A stretch of DNA of 38,332 nucleotides from Dehalococcoidia bacterium (GTDB taxonomy: Bacteria > Chloroflexota > Dehalococcoidia > GIF9 > UBA5629): positions 1-38,332 of the forward strand of contig JAFGLP010000012.1 in NCBI GenBank assembly GCA_016927965.1, read 5' to 3'. Each line of letters starts with the position of its first letter. Position 1 is the stretch's first letter. Under the pieces are notes generated by a model, which worked only from the letters and a program-made list of their open reading frames with translations, was not told where the DNA came from and did no database searches. Below are positions 8,608 through 17,341 of this stretch, one piece after another. Position numbers and translations under genes: made by a program.

Positions 8608-8840
8608 ACACTCCCTTCCCTTAAATAAATAATTAGAAAACGGTAGTAATTATACTGCCATAACACAAATTTAATAAGCCTGTGATTATTGCGGGCTGAT
8701 ATAGAATGCCAACAGCAGGCATTTAATGATATTAAGTTACATGCCGTACAGCGCCTGTCCGTAGATTTAACAGAAAGAATGTGTAAGAGGAGAGCGAATA
8801 TAAGCAGCAGGAAAAGCTGAGTAAATATGGTTTTGGGTAG
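8608..8840 (-). other. Intergenic region between ClC and UspA genes
   Basis: A 233-base non-coding gap. It holds a small hairpin, AATGCC/GGCATT near 8705-8724, without a T-run, and the TATAAT box at 8649-8654 facing uspA. I see no RNA gene in it. Confidence 0.4.
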
Positions 8841-10694
8841 CTAGCCGGTTGTTTGTATCGTACTGGCATTTAAGCGGTAGGTACGGATAATGTCTTCTAT
8901 ACATAACATTCCTATCAGGTTATTGGCATTATTTGCATCCAGCACAGGAAGATGGCTGATATTATTCCGGCTCATCCGTTCAAGGGCCACGTCAAGCTGT
9001 TCCTCAGGGTATGTTACTATTAATTTGGTGCTCATGACATCTCTGGCTAATTTAGTGGCACGCTCCGCTTTCGGTACCTGGACAATGTCCAGGTTGGCCA
9101 CAATTCCGGAGATGCTTCCTTCGTAAATAACGGGCACTGCATCCAGTTTCTCTGACTTCATCAGGTTTTCTATCTCTTTCAAATTTGTGTCATAGCGGGC
9201 TGCCGCTCTGGGTGTACGCATTGCTTCACGGACCGTGAGTTTTGCCAGCAAAGGAGTAGAGTACTCGAATTTGTGGGCGGGAGATGCCGCCCTGCTCAGC
9301 ACCTGGTTCTCATAGATATAACTTTTTCCTGTGGAAAAATATGCGATAACCACAGCGATCATACATGGAGCCAGCAGTACATAGCTGTTGGTCATCTCGC
9401 TGACCATGATCATGATGGCCAGGGGCGCTTTAGCAATTCCGCCAAACAGCGCCATCATGCCGACGATTACAAAAGCCTCGGGCCGCGCTGGTACTATCAA
9501 TGTTAAATCTTTTAGCAGCCACCATGTTATTCCTCCTACCATACCTCCGATTACCAGGCCAGGAGCAAATACGCCGCCGCTGCCTCCAGAACCTATGGAC
9601 AGGCCTGTCGCGACGATTTTCCCGAGCAGTACGCCGATCATTAAATATACCGGCAGCTCGGTAAAATTACCGTTGATACCTAGCTGGACCCACCCGTAAC
9701 CCTGGCCCAGCACCTGGGGTAGAAACATCCCGATTATGCCGACTCCCAGGCCTCCTATGGCTGGTTTTAAAAATTTTGGAACGTTTAGTGAATTAAACAA
9801 ATCCCGCATTTTGTAGAAGGTATGTCCATAGAGCATACCTGCCATTCCGCATGCCAGCCCGAGCAGCATATAACCTCCCAGTTGAAGGGGGCTTTCAAAT
9901 GCCAGGCTGGCAGGTATTGTAAAAATCGGTGCCCAACCATTGAATGAAGCAAAAATTACGTAGCCGGTAATGGAGGCAATGAATGAAGGGAAAATAGCAT
10001 CGATTTCGAAGTCGCGCCTGTACAGAATCTCCGTACCCAGCAGTGCTCCACCCAGCGGTGCTTTAAATATAGCTCCTATACCCGCCCCCATACCGACTGT
10101 CAGGGCTATCCTGCGGTCACGGTCGCTTAGTCTAAGAGCATCTCCTAATATTGATCCGAACCCACCGCTTATCAACGCTACCGGTCCTTCTCTTCCGGCG
10201 CTTCCTCCTGAACCGATTGTGATCGCCGATGCAATCATCTTAATAATGGGGACACGGCTGCGTATGCGTGCCTGCTTATGATGAAAGGCATTGATAACAG
10301 CATCGGTCCCATGCCCTTCAGCTTCCGGGGCGAACTTGAATACCAGCAGACCGCTTACCAGACCTCCCAGCGTTGTAATCAGGGGTATAGCCCAGAGTCT
10401 GGCAATCGGTGTTACTTCGCTGGAGCCTTCCCCACCAGGTAAAGGCGCAGTATAACCTGCCAGGTTTCCTATTAAAAGATGTGATGCCAGTTGAATAAGC
10501 AGATAAAACAGGATGGAGCCAAATCCCGCAACAAGGCCTATTAATATACCGATAGTAAGCCATTTGCGTAAATACCCGATATCGAGAAACCCGATAAAGC
10601 TGAGAAGTATATTGCGTACTGTATTGTAGATACGTAATGAATGGAGTTTAAGGTGTAGCAAAAATGCGTATAGGTTATTACGTAAATTACTCAA
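8841..10694 (-). CDS. ClC family chloride channel/transporter with C-terminal CBS pair
   Basis: A 617-residue protein: ClC membrane core (about 45-460) followed by two CBS domains (about 485-610), which in this family bind adenine nucleotides and regulate the pore. The anion-path motifs are GHGTD near 127, GSGGSAGREGP at 161-171 with the gating glutamate E169, and GGSGGVFAPGLVIGG. The stretch FKAPLGGALLGTEILY aligns with the E. coli helix carrying the internal proton glutamate E203. Here that position appears to be I223 after E222, so proton coupling may be altered or absent. The start is a TTG at 10694; no ATG or GTG start is available nearby and the Shine-Dalgarno site is weak, so the start is uncertain. 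It lies between the Ca2+ pump and uspA. Confidence 0.93.
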   Translation of the reverse strand: MSNLRNNLYAFLLHLKLHSLRIYNTVRNILLSFIGFLDIGYLRKWLTIGILIGLVAGFGSILFYLLIQLASHLLIGNLAGYTAPLPGGEGSSEVTPIARLWAIPLITTLGGLVSGLLVFKFAPEAEGHGTDAVINAFHHKQARIRSRVPIIKMIASAITIGSGGSAGREGPVALISGGFGSILGDALRLSDRDRRIALTVGMGAGIGAIFKAPLGGALLGTEILYRRDFEIDAIFPSFIASITGYVIFASFNGWAPIFTIPASLAFESPLQLGGYMLLGLACGMAGMLYGHTFYKMRDLFNSLNVPKFLKPAIGGLGVGIIGMFLPQVLGQGYGWVQLGINGNFTELPVYLMIGVLLGKIVATGLSIGSGGSGGVFAPGLVIGGMVGGITWWLLKDLTLIVPARPEAFVIVGMMALFGGIAKAPLAIMIMVSEMTNSYVLLAPCMIAVVIAYFSTGKSYIYENQVLSRAASPAHKFEYSTPLLAKLTVREAMRTPRAAARYDTNLKEIENLMKSEKLDAVPVIYEGSISGIVANLDIVQVPKAERATKLARDVMSTKLIVTYPEEQLDVALERMSRNNISHLPVLDANNANNLIGMLCIEDIIRTYRLNASTIQTTG

Positions 10695-10718
10695 AATAAA
10701 TATCCGCTGAGAGTATTA

Positions 10719-10747
10719 ATATTAACGTAGTAAGAGCATAAAATCAA
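10719..10747 (-). promoter_or_regulatory. Possible promoter for the ClC gene
   Basis: On the minus strand TTGATT (10742-10747) and TAATAT (10719-10724) are 17 bases apart, each four of six to consensus. The implied leader to TTG 10694 is about 18 bases. A perfect inverted repeat, GTAAAA-ATAA-TTTTAC (10772-10787), lies about 25 bases upstream of the -35. Confidence 0.3.
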
Positions 10748-10875
10748 TGACATTGTAAATATAAATCGTATGTAAAAATAATTTTACTAACGTATTTTTA
10801 AATTCGGGCATACGCAGCAGTGCGATTTAATAAAGCCCTGACAGCCATTTCCCGTATGTAATATGATCGGCAAAG

Positions 10876-10921
10876 TCGCACCCTGTTCACCGCTGTTGTC
10901 TGCAAGGTGCGATTTTCGTTT
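10876..10921 (+). terminator. Hairpin with T-rich tail in the ClC/Ca-pump intergenic gap
   Basis: TCGCACC (10876-10882) pairs perfectly with GGTGCGA (10906-10912), followed on the plus strand by TTTTCGTTTT. In the minus direction, where the Ca2+-ATPase ends at 10982, only CTTTGCC follows. So it looks better as a plus-strand terminator, although no plus-strand gene precedes it. It may be a weak bidirectional terminator, or the end of an unrecognised small RNA. Confidence 0.35.
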
Positions 10922-10981
10922 TGAATGTCTGCCTGTAACAGTTTTTTATATTTTAAATTTTCTCCTGCCAGTAAAATATAT

Positions 10982-13699
10982 TCATTTTGCTTTTCCCAAC
11001 GGCTGCCATTTCCCTGTGCTGAACAGTTTGGGGAAGAGCATTTTACGTATTTCTTCGATCAGGAACATGCTGCCGCCTGCCAGTATAGCGATACCCCATT
11101 TATCGATGCTGAGAGGTACTGTTTCGAATGCAACTTGCATGAAAGGCAAATACACGACTGCAAGCTGGAGCAAAATAGCTATGGATATTGTCAGCAGCAG
11201 CCAGCGGTTGCTCGAAAGACCCAGCTTCAATACAGAATGCTCGTCGGACCTGGCGTTGAAAGCCCTGAACCATTCGAAGACAACCATCGTGCAGAAAGCG
11301 AGTGTACGTGCTTCCTTAATACCCATCTCTGCGATGGCCCAATTAAAAATAATGAATATGCCGGTCCCCATTAATGCTGCCATGAAGATAATACGTGCCA
11401 GCAGACCCGGGAAGATCAGCCCAACTCTGGGATGGCGGGGCGGCTGATTTAGTTCATCGCCTGATTTGGGTTCCAGCCCCAGGGGAATGGCTGCGGCCGT
11501 ATCTGTTACCAGGTTAACCCAGATTATCTGCAGTGCAAGAAGCGGAGCCTGCCCGATTATGCCTACGCATAGGATGAAGGCCAGCAGTTCCCCAAAATTC
11601 GTACTGAGCAGGAAAAAAACCACGTTGCGCAGCCTGTTAAAGATTGCCCTGCCTTCATCCACGGCTGCTACCACCGATGCGAAATTGTCGTCGGCTAACA
11701 CCATGTCGCTGGCCTCTTTGGCTACATCCGTGCCTGTGATGCCCATGGCTATGCCAATGTTGGCTGATTTCAAAGCGGGAGCGTCATTGATACCATCGCC
11801 TGTCATAGCAACGACATGCCCGCGTGCTTTGAAAGCATCGACTATCTTCAGTTTCTGCAGCGGTTCGATGCGCGCAAAAACGGAGATTTCTTCTATATCT
11901 AATGAAAGCTGTTCATCGCTCATTTGTTTGAGCTCGCTGCTGGTAAGCGCCCTGCCCTCCGGCAGGAACAGCTTTGAGGCTATGGACTTGGCAGTGTTTT
12001 TATTATCTCCCGTGATCATGACCACTTTTATGCCGGCCTGTTTACAAAGCTTGACAGCTACGATTGCTTCGGGGCGCGGAGGGTCTTCCATGCCTGCCAG
12101 ACCAACAAAAGTGAGATTTCCTTTAATGTCTTCCTCCCGGAGTTCATCGGTTTCCTCAGGCAGTCGGGCATAGGCAGTGGCAATCACACGCATGGCAGAG
12201 CCAGTCATTTTATCATTAGCCTGCAGTATTGACTGTCTCCCGTTTTCTAATAGTGGTAAATTACTACTGCGTGTGGCAATAAACCCGCAATACTCGAGCA
12301 TACGTTCAACGGACCCTTTGACATATGCTATCTTACCCCCTTCCTCACAGCGATGGAGCGTTACCATAAATTGTCTCTCGCTCTGGAAAGGAATTTCATC
12401 CAGACGCGGGTATTTTTGTTCCAGTTTCTCTTTTTCTAATCCTGCCTTGGCTGCTACAACCACCAGGGCTCCTTCCGTGGGGTCTCCGAAAATGCCGCAG
12501 AAGTCCTTCTCGCAGGTTAGAAGTGCGTCGTTGCATAACGTAGCTATCCGCAGGTGTAATTGCAGCAGCTGGTTCGTATCCGGGGCGAAAGGGATTCCCT
12601 CCTTCCAGAACGCTCCTTTAGGCTCGTAGCCTTCTCCTGTAACGTCAATTAACTCATTACCGATGAACAGGTGCTGGACGGTCATTTTGTTTAAAGTAAG
12701 TGTGCCAGTCTTATCAGAGCAAATAACAGTTGCTGATCCCAATGTCTCCACGGCTGCCAGTTTGCGGACGATTGCGCTCCTTCTCGCCATGTATTGCATG
12801 CCGACTGCCAGAACAACTGTAATCACGGCGGGCAGGCCTTCGGGTATAGCTGAGACAGCGATAGCGACCGCCAGGAAGAATGTATCCTGCCAGGTAGTCC
12901 CCCTGCATAAGCTTACAAAAACCAGTATTGAAAGGATGGCCAGGATGGCGATGAGGAGATATTGGCTGAGCCTGTTGATGCTCTTCTGGAGGGGCGTCTT
13001 CTCACGCTTGATATCTTCGATCGCATGAGCGATGCTGCCGATTTCCGTCGCCATGCCTGTTTTAACGGCGACCGCGGTTGCCCTGCCGTATGTTGCTATT
13101 GTGCCCATGAATACCATGTTTTTCCTGTCGTTTAACGATGCAGATGATGAAAGCTGTGATGAGTGCTTGTCTACGGGCATTGACTCACCTGTCAGCATTG
13201 CTTCATTGACCTTTAAATTGGAGCTTTCAATTAGCCTGGCATCTGCAGATACCTTATCGCCGGCTTCCAGTAGCAGGATATCTCCATGTACTACTTCTGT
13301 TACCGGGATTTGCTGTGAGACGCCGTCACGCCGGACACGTGCTTTAGGGGATGATAGCGCCAGCAGTGCGGCCATGGCTTTTTCTGCACGGCTCTCCTGT
13401 AAAAATCCTATCACTGCATTGAGTATAAGTACGCCTAAGATTACCACGGCGTCGATATAATGGGAGGTGATAAGCGAGACTATGCCAGCTGCCAGCAGCA
13501 CGTATATCAACGGACTGAGGAATTGGTAAAGAAAAACAACTATGGGTGATGTTTTTTTCTTACCCTGGAGTAGATTGGGTCCATATTGGTTGAGACGTTC
13601 ACGTGCATCAGCTTCTTTCAGCCCGGAACGATGGGAATTAAGGCCTTTCAGTACATCGTCAGGGTTAAGCTGGTGCCATTGCGTCTCCTTTATATTCAT
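10982..13699 (-). CDS. Ca2+-transporting P-type ATPase (P2A, SERCA/PMR1-like)
   Basis: An ATP-driven cation pump of 905 residues with all P-type landmarks: N-terminal cation-ATPase domain, TGES at 170-173, PEGLP at 286-290, phosphorylated aspartate D329 in DKTGT, and GDGINDAPALKSANIG. The residues that coordinate calcium in SERCA all have counterparts: E287 in TM4, N and E in STNFGELLAF (TM5), N, T and D in NLVTD (TM6) and E in VFEWFRAFN (TM8). This argues for Ca2+ with both sites, rather than Mn2+ or Na+/K+; that is inference from motif comparison. AAGG lies 6 bases before the ATG. It is separated by 182 bases from the end of treT upstream, so it may have its own promoter. Confidence 0.93.
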   Translation of the reverse strand: MNIKETQWHQLNPDDVLKGLNSHRSGLKEADARERLNQYGPNLLQGKKKTSPIVVFLYQFLSPLIYVLLAAGIVSLITSHYIDAVVILGVLILNAVIGFLQESRAEKAMAALLALSSPKARVRRDGVSQQIPVTEVVHGDILLLEAGDKVSADARLIESSNLKVNEAMLTGESMPVDKHSSQLSSSASLNDRKNMVFMGTIATYGRATAVAVKTGMATEIGSIAHAIEDIKREKTPLQKSINRLSQYLLIAILAILSILVFVSLCRGTTWQDTFFLAVAIAVSAIPEGLPAVITVVLAVGMQYMARRSAIVRKLAAVETLGSATVICSDKTGTLTLNKMTVQHLFIGNELIDVTGEGYEPKGAFWKEGIPFAPDTNQLLQLHLRIATLCNDALLTCEKDFCGIFGDPTEGALVVVAAKAGLEKEKLEQKYPRLDEIPFQSERQFMVTLHRCEEGGKIAYVKGSVERMLEYCGFIATRSSNLPLLENGRQSILQANDKMTGSAMRVIATAYARLPEETDELREEDIKGNLTFVGLAGMEDPPRPEAIVAVKLCKQAGIKVVMITGDNKNTAKSIASKLFLPEGRALTSSELKQMSDEQLSLDIEEISVFARIEPLQKLKIVDAFKARGHVVAMTGDGINDAPALKSANIGIAMGITGTDVAKEASDMVLADDNFASVVAAVDEGRAIFNRLRNVVFFLLSTNFGELLAFILCVGIIGQAPLLALQIIWVNLVTDTAAAIPLGLEPKSGDELNQPPRHPRVGLIFPGLLARIIFMAALMGTGIFIIFNWAIAEMGIKEARTLAFCTMVVFEWFRAFNARSDEHSVLKLGLSSNRWLLLTISIAILLQLAVVYLPFMQVAFETVPLSIDKWGIAILAGGSMFLIEEIRKMLFPKLFSTGKWQPLGKAK

Positions 13700-13881
13700 A
13701 GCAACCTTGGTTTCCCTGAACGTAAAAAAATTATTCTATAATTAGCGGATCTCTGGCGGAGCTCAATATATGATTCTCCTCCGTAGAGTATATTGTATTT
13801 TGCTATTTTGCCTGCGTATATCGTTTCTGCTGGTTGTCTCTTCTGTTACGAAATAGTCCGGTCACTAAATATCTGCAAAAG

Positions 13882-15129
13882 CTATATATATATCACATCC
13901 GATTCAATATTGAGCGCAACAAAAAGCAATAAGTATTCCTTAAGGTGGCGTGTAATAAGAAAATTCTGCTTTACATGTGCTTTTCCTGTCTTGCCCAGGT
14001 TTGCTGCAAGAACAGGATTGCTGAGCAATTGTTTGAGCGCGAAAGCGGCGCCCTCAACGCTATGGCATAAAAGTCCTGTGAATTTATTTTCTATTTGCAG
14101 GGGTATTCCACCGACTGCTGATGCTACCACCGGCTTGCCTTTCCAGAGAGCTTCACTGATAGTAAGGCCGAATCCTTCCTTTAATGATTTCTGGAAGATA
14201 ACTGTTGCCGCTCTCTGTAAAGCATTTATTTCGATGTCACTGCCTGGCGGTATCAAGAGCACCTTTATATCCGGATTTCCGTTGGAACGTTCATTGACTT
14301 CATCGAGGACTTTGGCGCCTTCAGGGTCATCAGTAGCTGTACCGCCTGCCAGCACCAACTGACAGTCAAAACCTTTTCTTACCATTTCAAATGCTTGAAT
14401 AACGCCAACAGGGTCTTTCAAGTAATCAAACCTGGATATTTGCACTACTGTAGGTTTATCGAGATCCAGGTTGTATTTGTTTAACACGGCCTCAATCTCC
14501 GATTTGGAAAGTTCTTTATTTTTATCGCTCAGAGGGTCTATGGAAGGTGATATGAGGAATTGTCTGATAGGCAATTTTTGAGAGAAAGAAGGCGCCGAAA
14601 AAACGGCAGCGTCATATTTAATCACAAACTGATTGAGAAAATCCCATACCTGCTGGTCCGGGTGAGATACATCTATGTGGCAGCGCCATATCCATTTACC
14701 TCCCCGGGCCTCTTTTTGGGAGATCAACCCTGCAGGCTGCGGGTCATGTATATAAAATATATCTGCATCCAGAGTCATCTCACGGATATTCTGTTCAGTG
14801 GTGCTCATATAAATATCAAATTCTTCTTTTGTGATGCTCTCCTGTCTGCCGTGAAGGGCATTGTGAAATTTCTTGGTGATATCAAAAAAAGCATCGTTAC
14901 CCTGTATAACCTCCCACTTGGTGTCCAATCCCAGCTGATTAAGCAGCGGCACCATGCGGTTCAGTATTTCTGCTACGCCGCCACCGGAGAACGTAGAGTT
15001 TATATTTAGAATTCTCCTTTTAGCAAGGCGGCTGCCCAGTAGCTTTAACTCATCAATTACGTTTTTTCCAACTATGGGCTCGTAATCATCGATCTTTGTT
15101 GCTAACTGGCTATGTATATGTGTATTCAT
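13882..15129 (-). CDS. treT: Trehalose synthase TreT-type glycosyltransferase (GT4)
   Basis: TreT makes trehalose directly from NDP-glucose and glucose in a single step. The 415-residue protein carries the family N-terminal signature NSTFSGGGVAEILNRMVPLL near 44, then TKWEVIQGND and TKKFHNALHG, and DADIFYIHDPQPAGL. The GT4 C-terminal donor domain has VVQISRFDYLKDPVGVIQAF near 227 and the EX7E-type motif EGFGLTISEALWKGKPVVAS near 317. The last 20 or so residues are hydrophobic and look unlike the usual end. It is the last gene of the otsA-otsB-mscS-treT run, 13 bases after the channel gene. A related sugar acceptor cannot be excluded. Confidence 0.87.
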   Translation of the reverse strand: MNTHIHSQLATKIDDYEPIVGKNVIDELKLLGSRLAKRRILNINSTFSGGGVAEILNRMVPLLNQLGLDTKWEVIQGNDAFFDITKKFHNALHGRQESITKEEFDIYMSTTEQNIREMTLDADIFYIHDPQPAGLISQKEARGGKWIWRCHIDVSHPDQQVWDFLNQFVIKYDAAVFSAPSFSQKLPIRQFLISPSIDPLSDKNKELSKSEIEAVLNKYNLDLDKPTVVQISRFDYLKDPVGVIQAFEMVRKGFDCQLVLAGGTATDDPEGAKVLDEVNERSNGNPDIKVLLIPPGSDIEINALQRAATVIFQKSLKEGFGLTISEALWKGKPVVASAVGGIPLQIENKFTGLLCHSVEGAAFALKQLLSNPVLAANLGKTGKAHVKQNFLITRHLKEYLLLFVALNIESDVIYI

Positions 15130-15142
15130 ATTATTGCTACTT

Positions 15143-16516
15143 CTACTTAATGCGCTTTTCTATATTTTGTATGATAAAAGTCCGCATAGCTTCCAATGTC
15201 GATGTATAAGGTACAAGGCTGTCGATTTTATCAGCCAGGTCAGTTTCCCCGAAAGAGTCTCTTATCCATACTGAGAAATCATTCGACGCTTTCTGCAACC
15301 TGAGCCGCGATTCAAAAACGTGATAGTAAAGTGAGTCGATGGTTATCTTACGCAGAACCTCAACGAACTCACGCAGGTCGGAGGCATAATATGGGGTTGG
15401 AAATACCACGCTGACTGATTTTATGAAATAAAAATCGCTGTTTCCTTCTACAAACCTCATATCGGGGTTTGCAGCAATATGCTGATCAATAACTGAAATT
15501 ATTGCTGACTTTAATTCTCCCAGGCTTGAATAGGCGAATGTATCAATATTGGCCAGTTTTTCAGCAAGTATATGATCGTCCAGCGAATCCTCGACCCACA
15601 GGGCAAAATCATTGGGAGGTTCAGGGGTTAAGAACTGGTATTCTTCAAGAAAATTGTGTGTGTGGAAATAAACGACGGCATCGGGAGCAGACTTTAAAAT
15701 ATTTGTAAGTGCTATAAGATTAGTCGCCTTTAATCCTGTAAGCTCTTTGAGATGGAGCCTGGTTTGAAAATGAAACGGTTTGGTTGCCTTCTTTAGCGGG
15801 TGGCCGTAATTTATCACCGTCTCTCTCATCAGCTTGCTATTAGGCACAGTAATGATATTACGTTCGGGGGTCTTTATTTTAATAGTCCTCCAGGCCATAT
15901 CAACAACATAACCCTCTTCCCCGGTACTCAGTTTAATGAAATCGCCTTCTTTGACTGTCTGCTGAGCAGCCACTTCCAGACCTGAGAATATATTGAGTAT
16001 AGCGTCACGGGATGCGACAACTGCGATTAAGATCGCTGCGGCCAGTAATAATATTACAGGGGTTAACGGTAATCCCCAGTAATCAGCCAGAATCAGCACG
16101 CCAAGCAGCAATATGGTAGCCCGGACAATGGTACTTATGAATTTATTTGGCGGTTTAGCTGGTATTATCAAGTTAGCATAAAGCTTCAAAAGCCTGTCGG
16201 CAAGGAGGATGAGCAGCCAGATGATAGAAATTATAAAGATACTGGCAATGATCTTCTCTCCCAGTTCTTTAACTTCCTGGGAAAGTTGGGAAAACCCTAT
16301 GCCTGCGTAAGCTCCCAACATCATGAACCAGAAGAAGAAGGGCCCCCTGGTAGTCTGTATGAGGACTTCTTTTCCGCCCCAACCGGATTTAGACAACATA
16401 TTATTCATACGGTCATATAAAGCTCTTCTGATCCAGAGACCTATAATGCAAAAAGCAAGAAAAATCGCAATTGGGACCGTAAGTGCTATCCAGTTATTTT
16501 GAATCCATTCAATCAT
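15143..16516 (-). CDS. MscS-type mechanosensitive channel fused to a DUF5752-like domain
   Basis: A 457-residue fusion. Residues 1-245 are an MscS channel: membrane spans near 10-29, 58-75, 88-107 and 130-168, then the pore/beta segment with SRDAILNIFSGLEV, the beta-domain core EGDFIKLSTGEEGYVVDMAWR and IITVPNSKLMRETVINYG. Residues 247-457 resemble DUF5752 and fall into two similar halves. The first half has FHFQTRLHLKELTGLKATNL near 248, VVYFHTHNF and NDFALWVEDSLDDHILAEKL at 302-321. The second half has FYFIKSVSVVFPTPYYASDL at 362-381, SLYYHVFES and NDFSVWIRDSFGETDLADKI at 412-431. DUF5752 proteins, as I recall, are usually stand-alone neighbours of trehalose-type glycosyltransferases. Such channels release solutes on hypo-osmotic shock. 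It sits between otsB (11-base gap) and treT (13). Confidence 0.85.
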   Translation of the reverse strand: MIEWIQNNWIALTVPIAIFLAFCIIGLWIRRALYDRMNNMLSKSGWGGKEVLIQTTRGPFFFWFMMLGAYAGIGFSQLSQEVKELGEKIIASIFIISIIWLLILLADRLLKLYANLIIPAKPPNKFISTIVRATILLLGVLILADYWGLPLTPVILLLAAAILIAVVASRDAILNIFSGLEVAAQQTVKEGDFIKLSTGEEGYVVDMAWRTIKIKTPERNIITVPNSKLMRETVINYGHPLKKATKPFHFQTRLHLKELTGLKATNLIALTNILKSAPDAVVYFHTHNFLEEYQFLTPEPPNDFALWVEDSLDDHILAEKLANIDTFAYSSLGELKSAIISVIDQHIAANPDMRFVEGNSDFYFIKSVSVVFPTPYYASDLREFVEVLRKITIDSLYYHVFESRLRLQKASNDFSVWIRDSFGETDLADKIDSLVPYTSTLEAMRTFIIQNIEKRIK

Positions 16517-16527
16517 ATAAGCCCCTG

Positions 16528-17328
16528 TTACAATATCTTGAGCATCTCAGATAAAAAACTATTAACCTCGGATGTAGAATTTAAATAGTAACCGGCGGCT
16601 GAGGACTGGCAGGTATCCCCTACCAGTATAGAGATGCCGCCAAGATCATTCACAGTTTTAAAAGCGTCCTCGTCCGTCAAATCGTCACCTAAATATATTG
16701 GCAGTACCGAGCCCTTTCTGGCTGAACGTGTGTATTTGTCGAAGATGAGGGAAACAGCCTTGCCTTTGTTCCATTCAACGGCCGGTCTTATTTCATTGAC
16801 TTTCTTGCCGAAGGTGGTCTTGAATTTACCGAGCTTGCGTGCTGTGCCGACGGTATTTTCGAAAACATGGGTAAACTGGGGCAATTTCTCTTCATCGACC
16901 ATCCTGTAATGTACGCTCAATGTTACTCCTTTGTCTTCAATCAGTACACCCGGTATTTTACCCAGGGTTCTGGCAAGAATAGTGCCGATGATATGGATCA
17001 GTGAGCTGATCTCTGCTGTCAAAGGATGTATAAATTTGATTCCGGGACCCTCTATCTCGAAACCATGGTTGCCTGCAAATATAATGCCACCGATTTGCAC
17101 CTTTTCCTTGATATCTGTGATAGCACGTCCACTAATTATCCCAACTTTCATATTCGATTTGTGAGCTAACGCGTTAAGAATATTTCTGGTTTCATCTGAC
17201 AAGCTGGCCTTTTCAGGGCTGTCCACAATTGTTGTCAGTGTACCATCATAATCGCATAGTAACAATATTTCTCTGGCTTGTTTGACCCTCCCGAGAATTT
17301 CATTCCATATATTGAAAACGTATTGCAT
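16528..17328 (-). CDS. otsB: Trehalose-6-phosphate phosphatase
   Basis: Dephosphorylates trehalose-6-phosphate to trehalose, completing the OtsA route. A 266-residue HAD-fold protein: nucleophile motif LLLCDYDGTLT with D26 and D28, VGIISGRAITDIKEK (motif II region), GNHGFEIEGPG typical of OtsB, and the acidic motif IYLGDDLTDEDAF near the C-terminus. It starts 13 bases after the otsA stop and ends 11 bases before the channel gene. No clear Shine-Dalgarno site precedes ATG 17328, so translation may depend on coupling to otsA. Confidence 0.95.
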   Translation of the reverse strand: MQYVFNIWNEILGRVKQAREILLLCDYDGTLTTIVDSPEKASLSDETRNILNALAHKSNMKVGIISGRAITDIKEKVQIGGIIFAGNHGFEIEGPGIKFIHPLTAEISSLIHIIGTILARTLGKIPGVLIEDKGVTLSVHYRMVDEEKLPQFTHVFENTVGTARKLGKFKTTFGKKVNEIRPAVEWNKGKAVSLIFDKYTRSARKGSVLPIYLGDDLTDEDAFKTVNDLGGISILVGDTCQSSAAGYYLNSTSEVNSFLSEMLKIL

Positions 17329-17341
17329 ATTATTTTAAGAG

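Noticed and set aside
10695..10930. Fluoride or cyclic-di-GMP riboswitch upstream of the ClC gene
   Set aside because: I compared remembered consensus cores with both strands and found no match beyond a simple hairpin.
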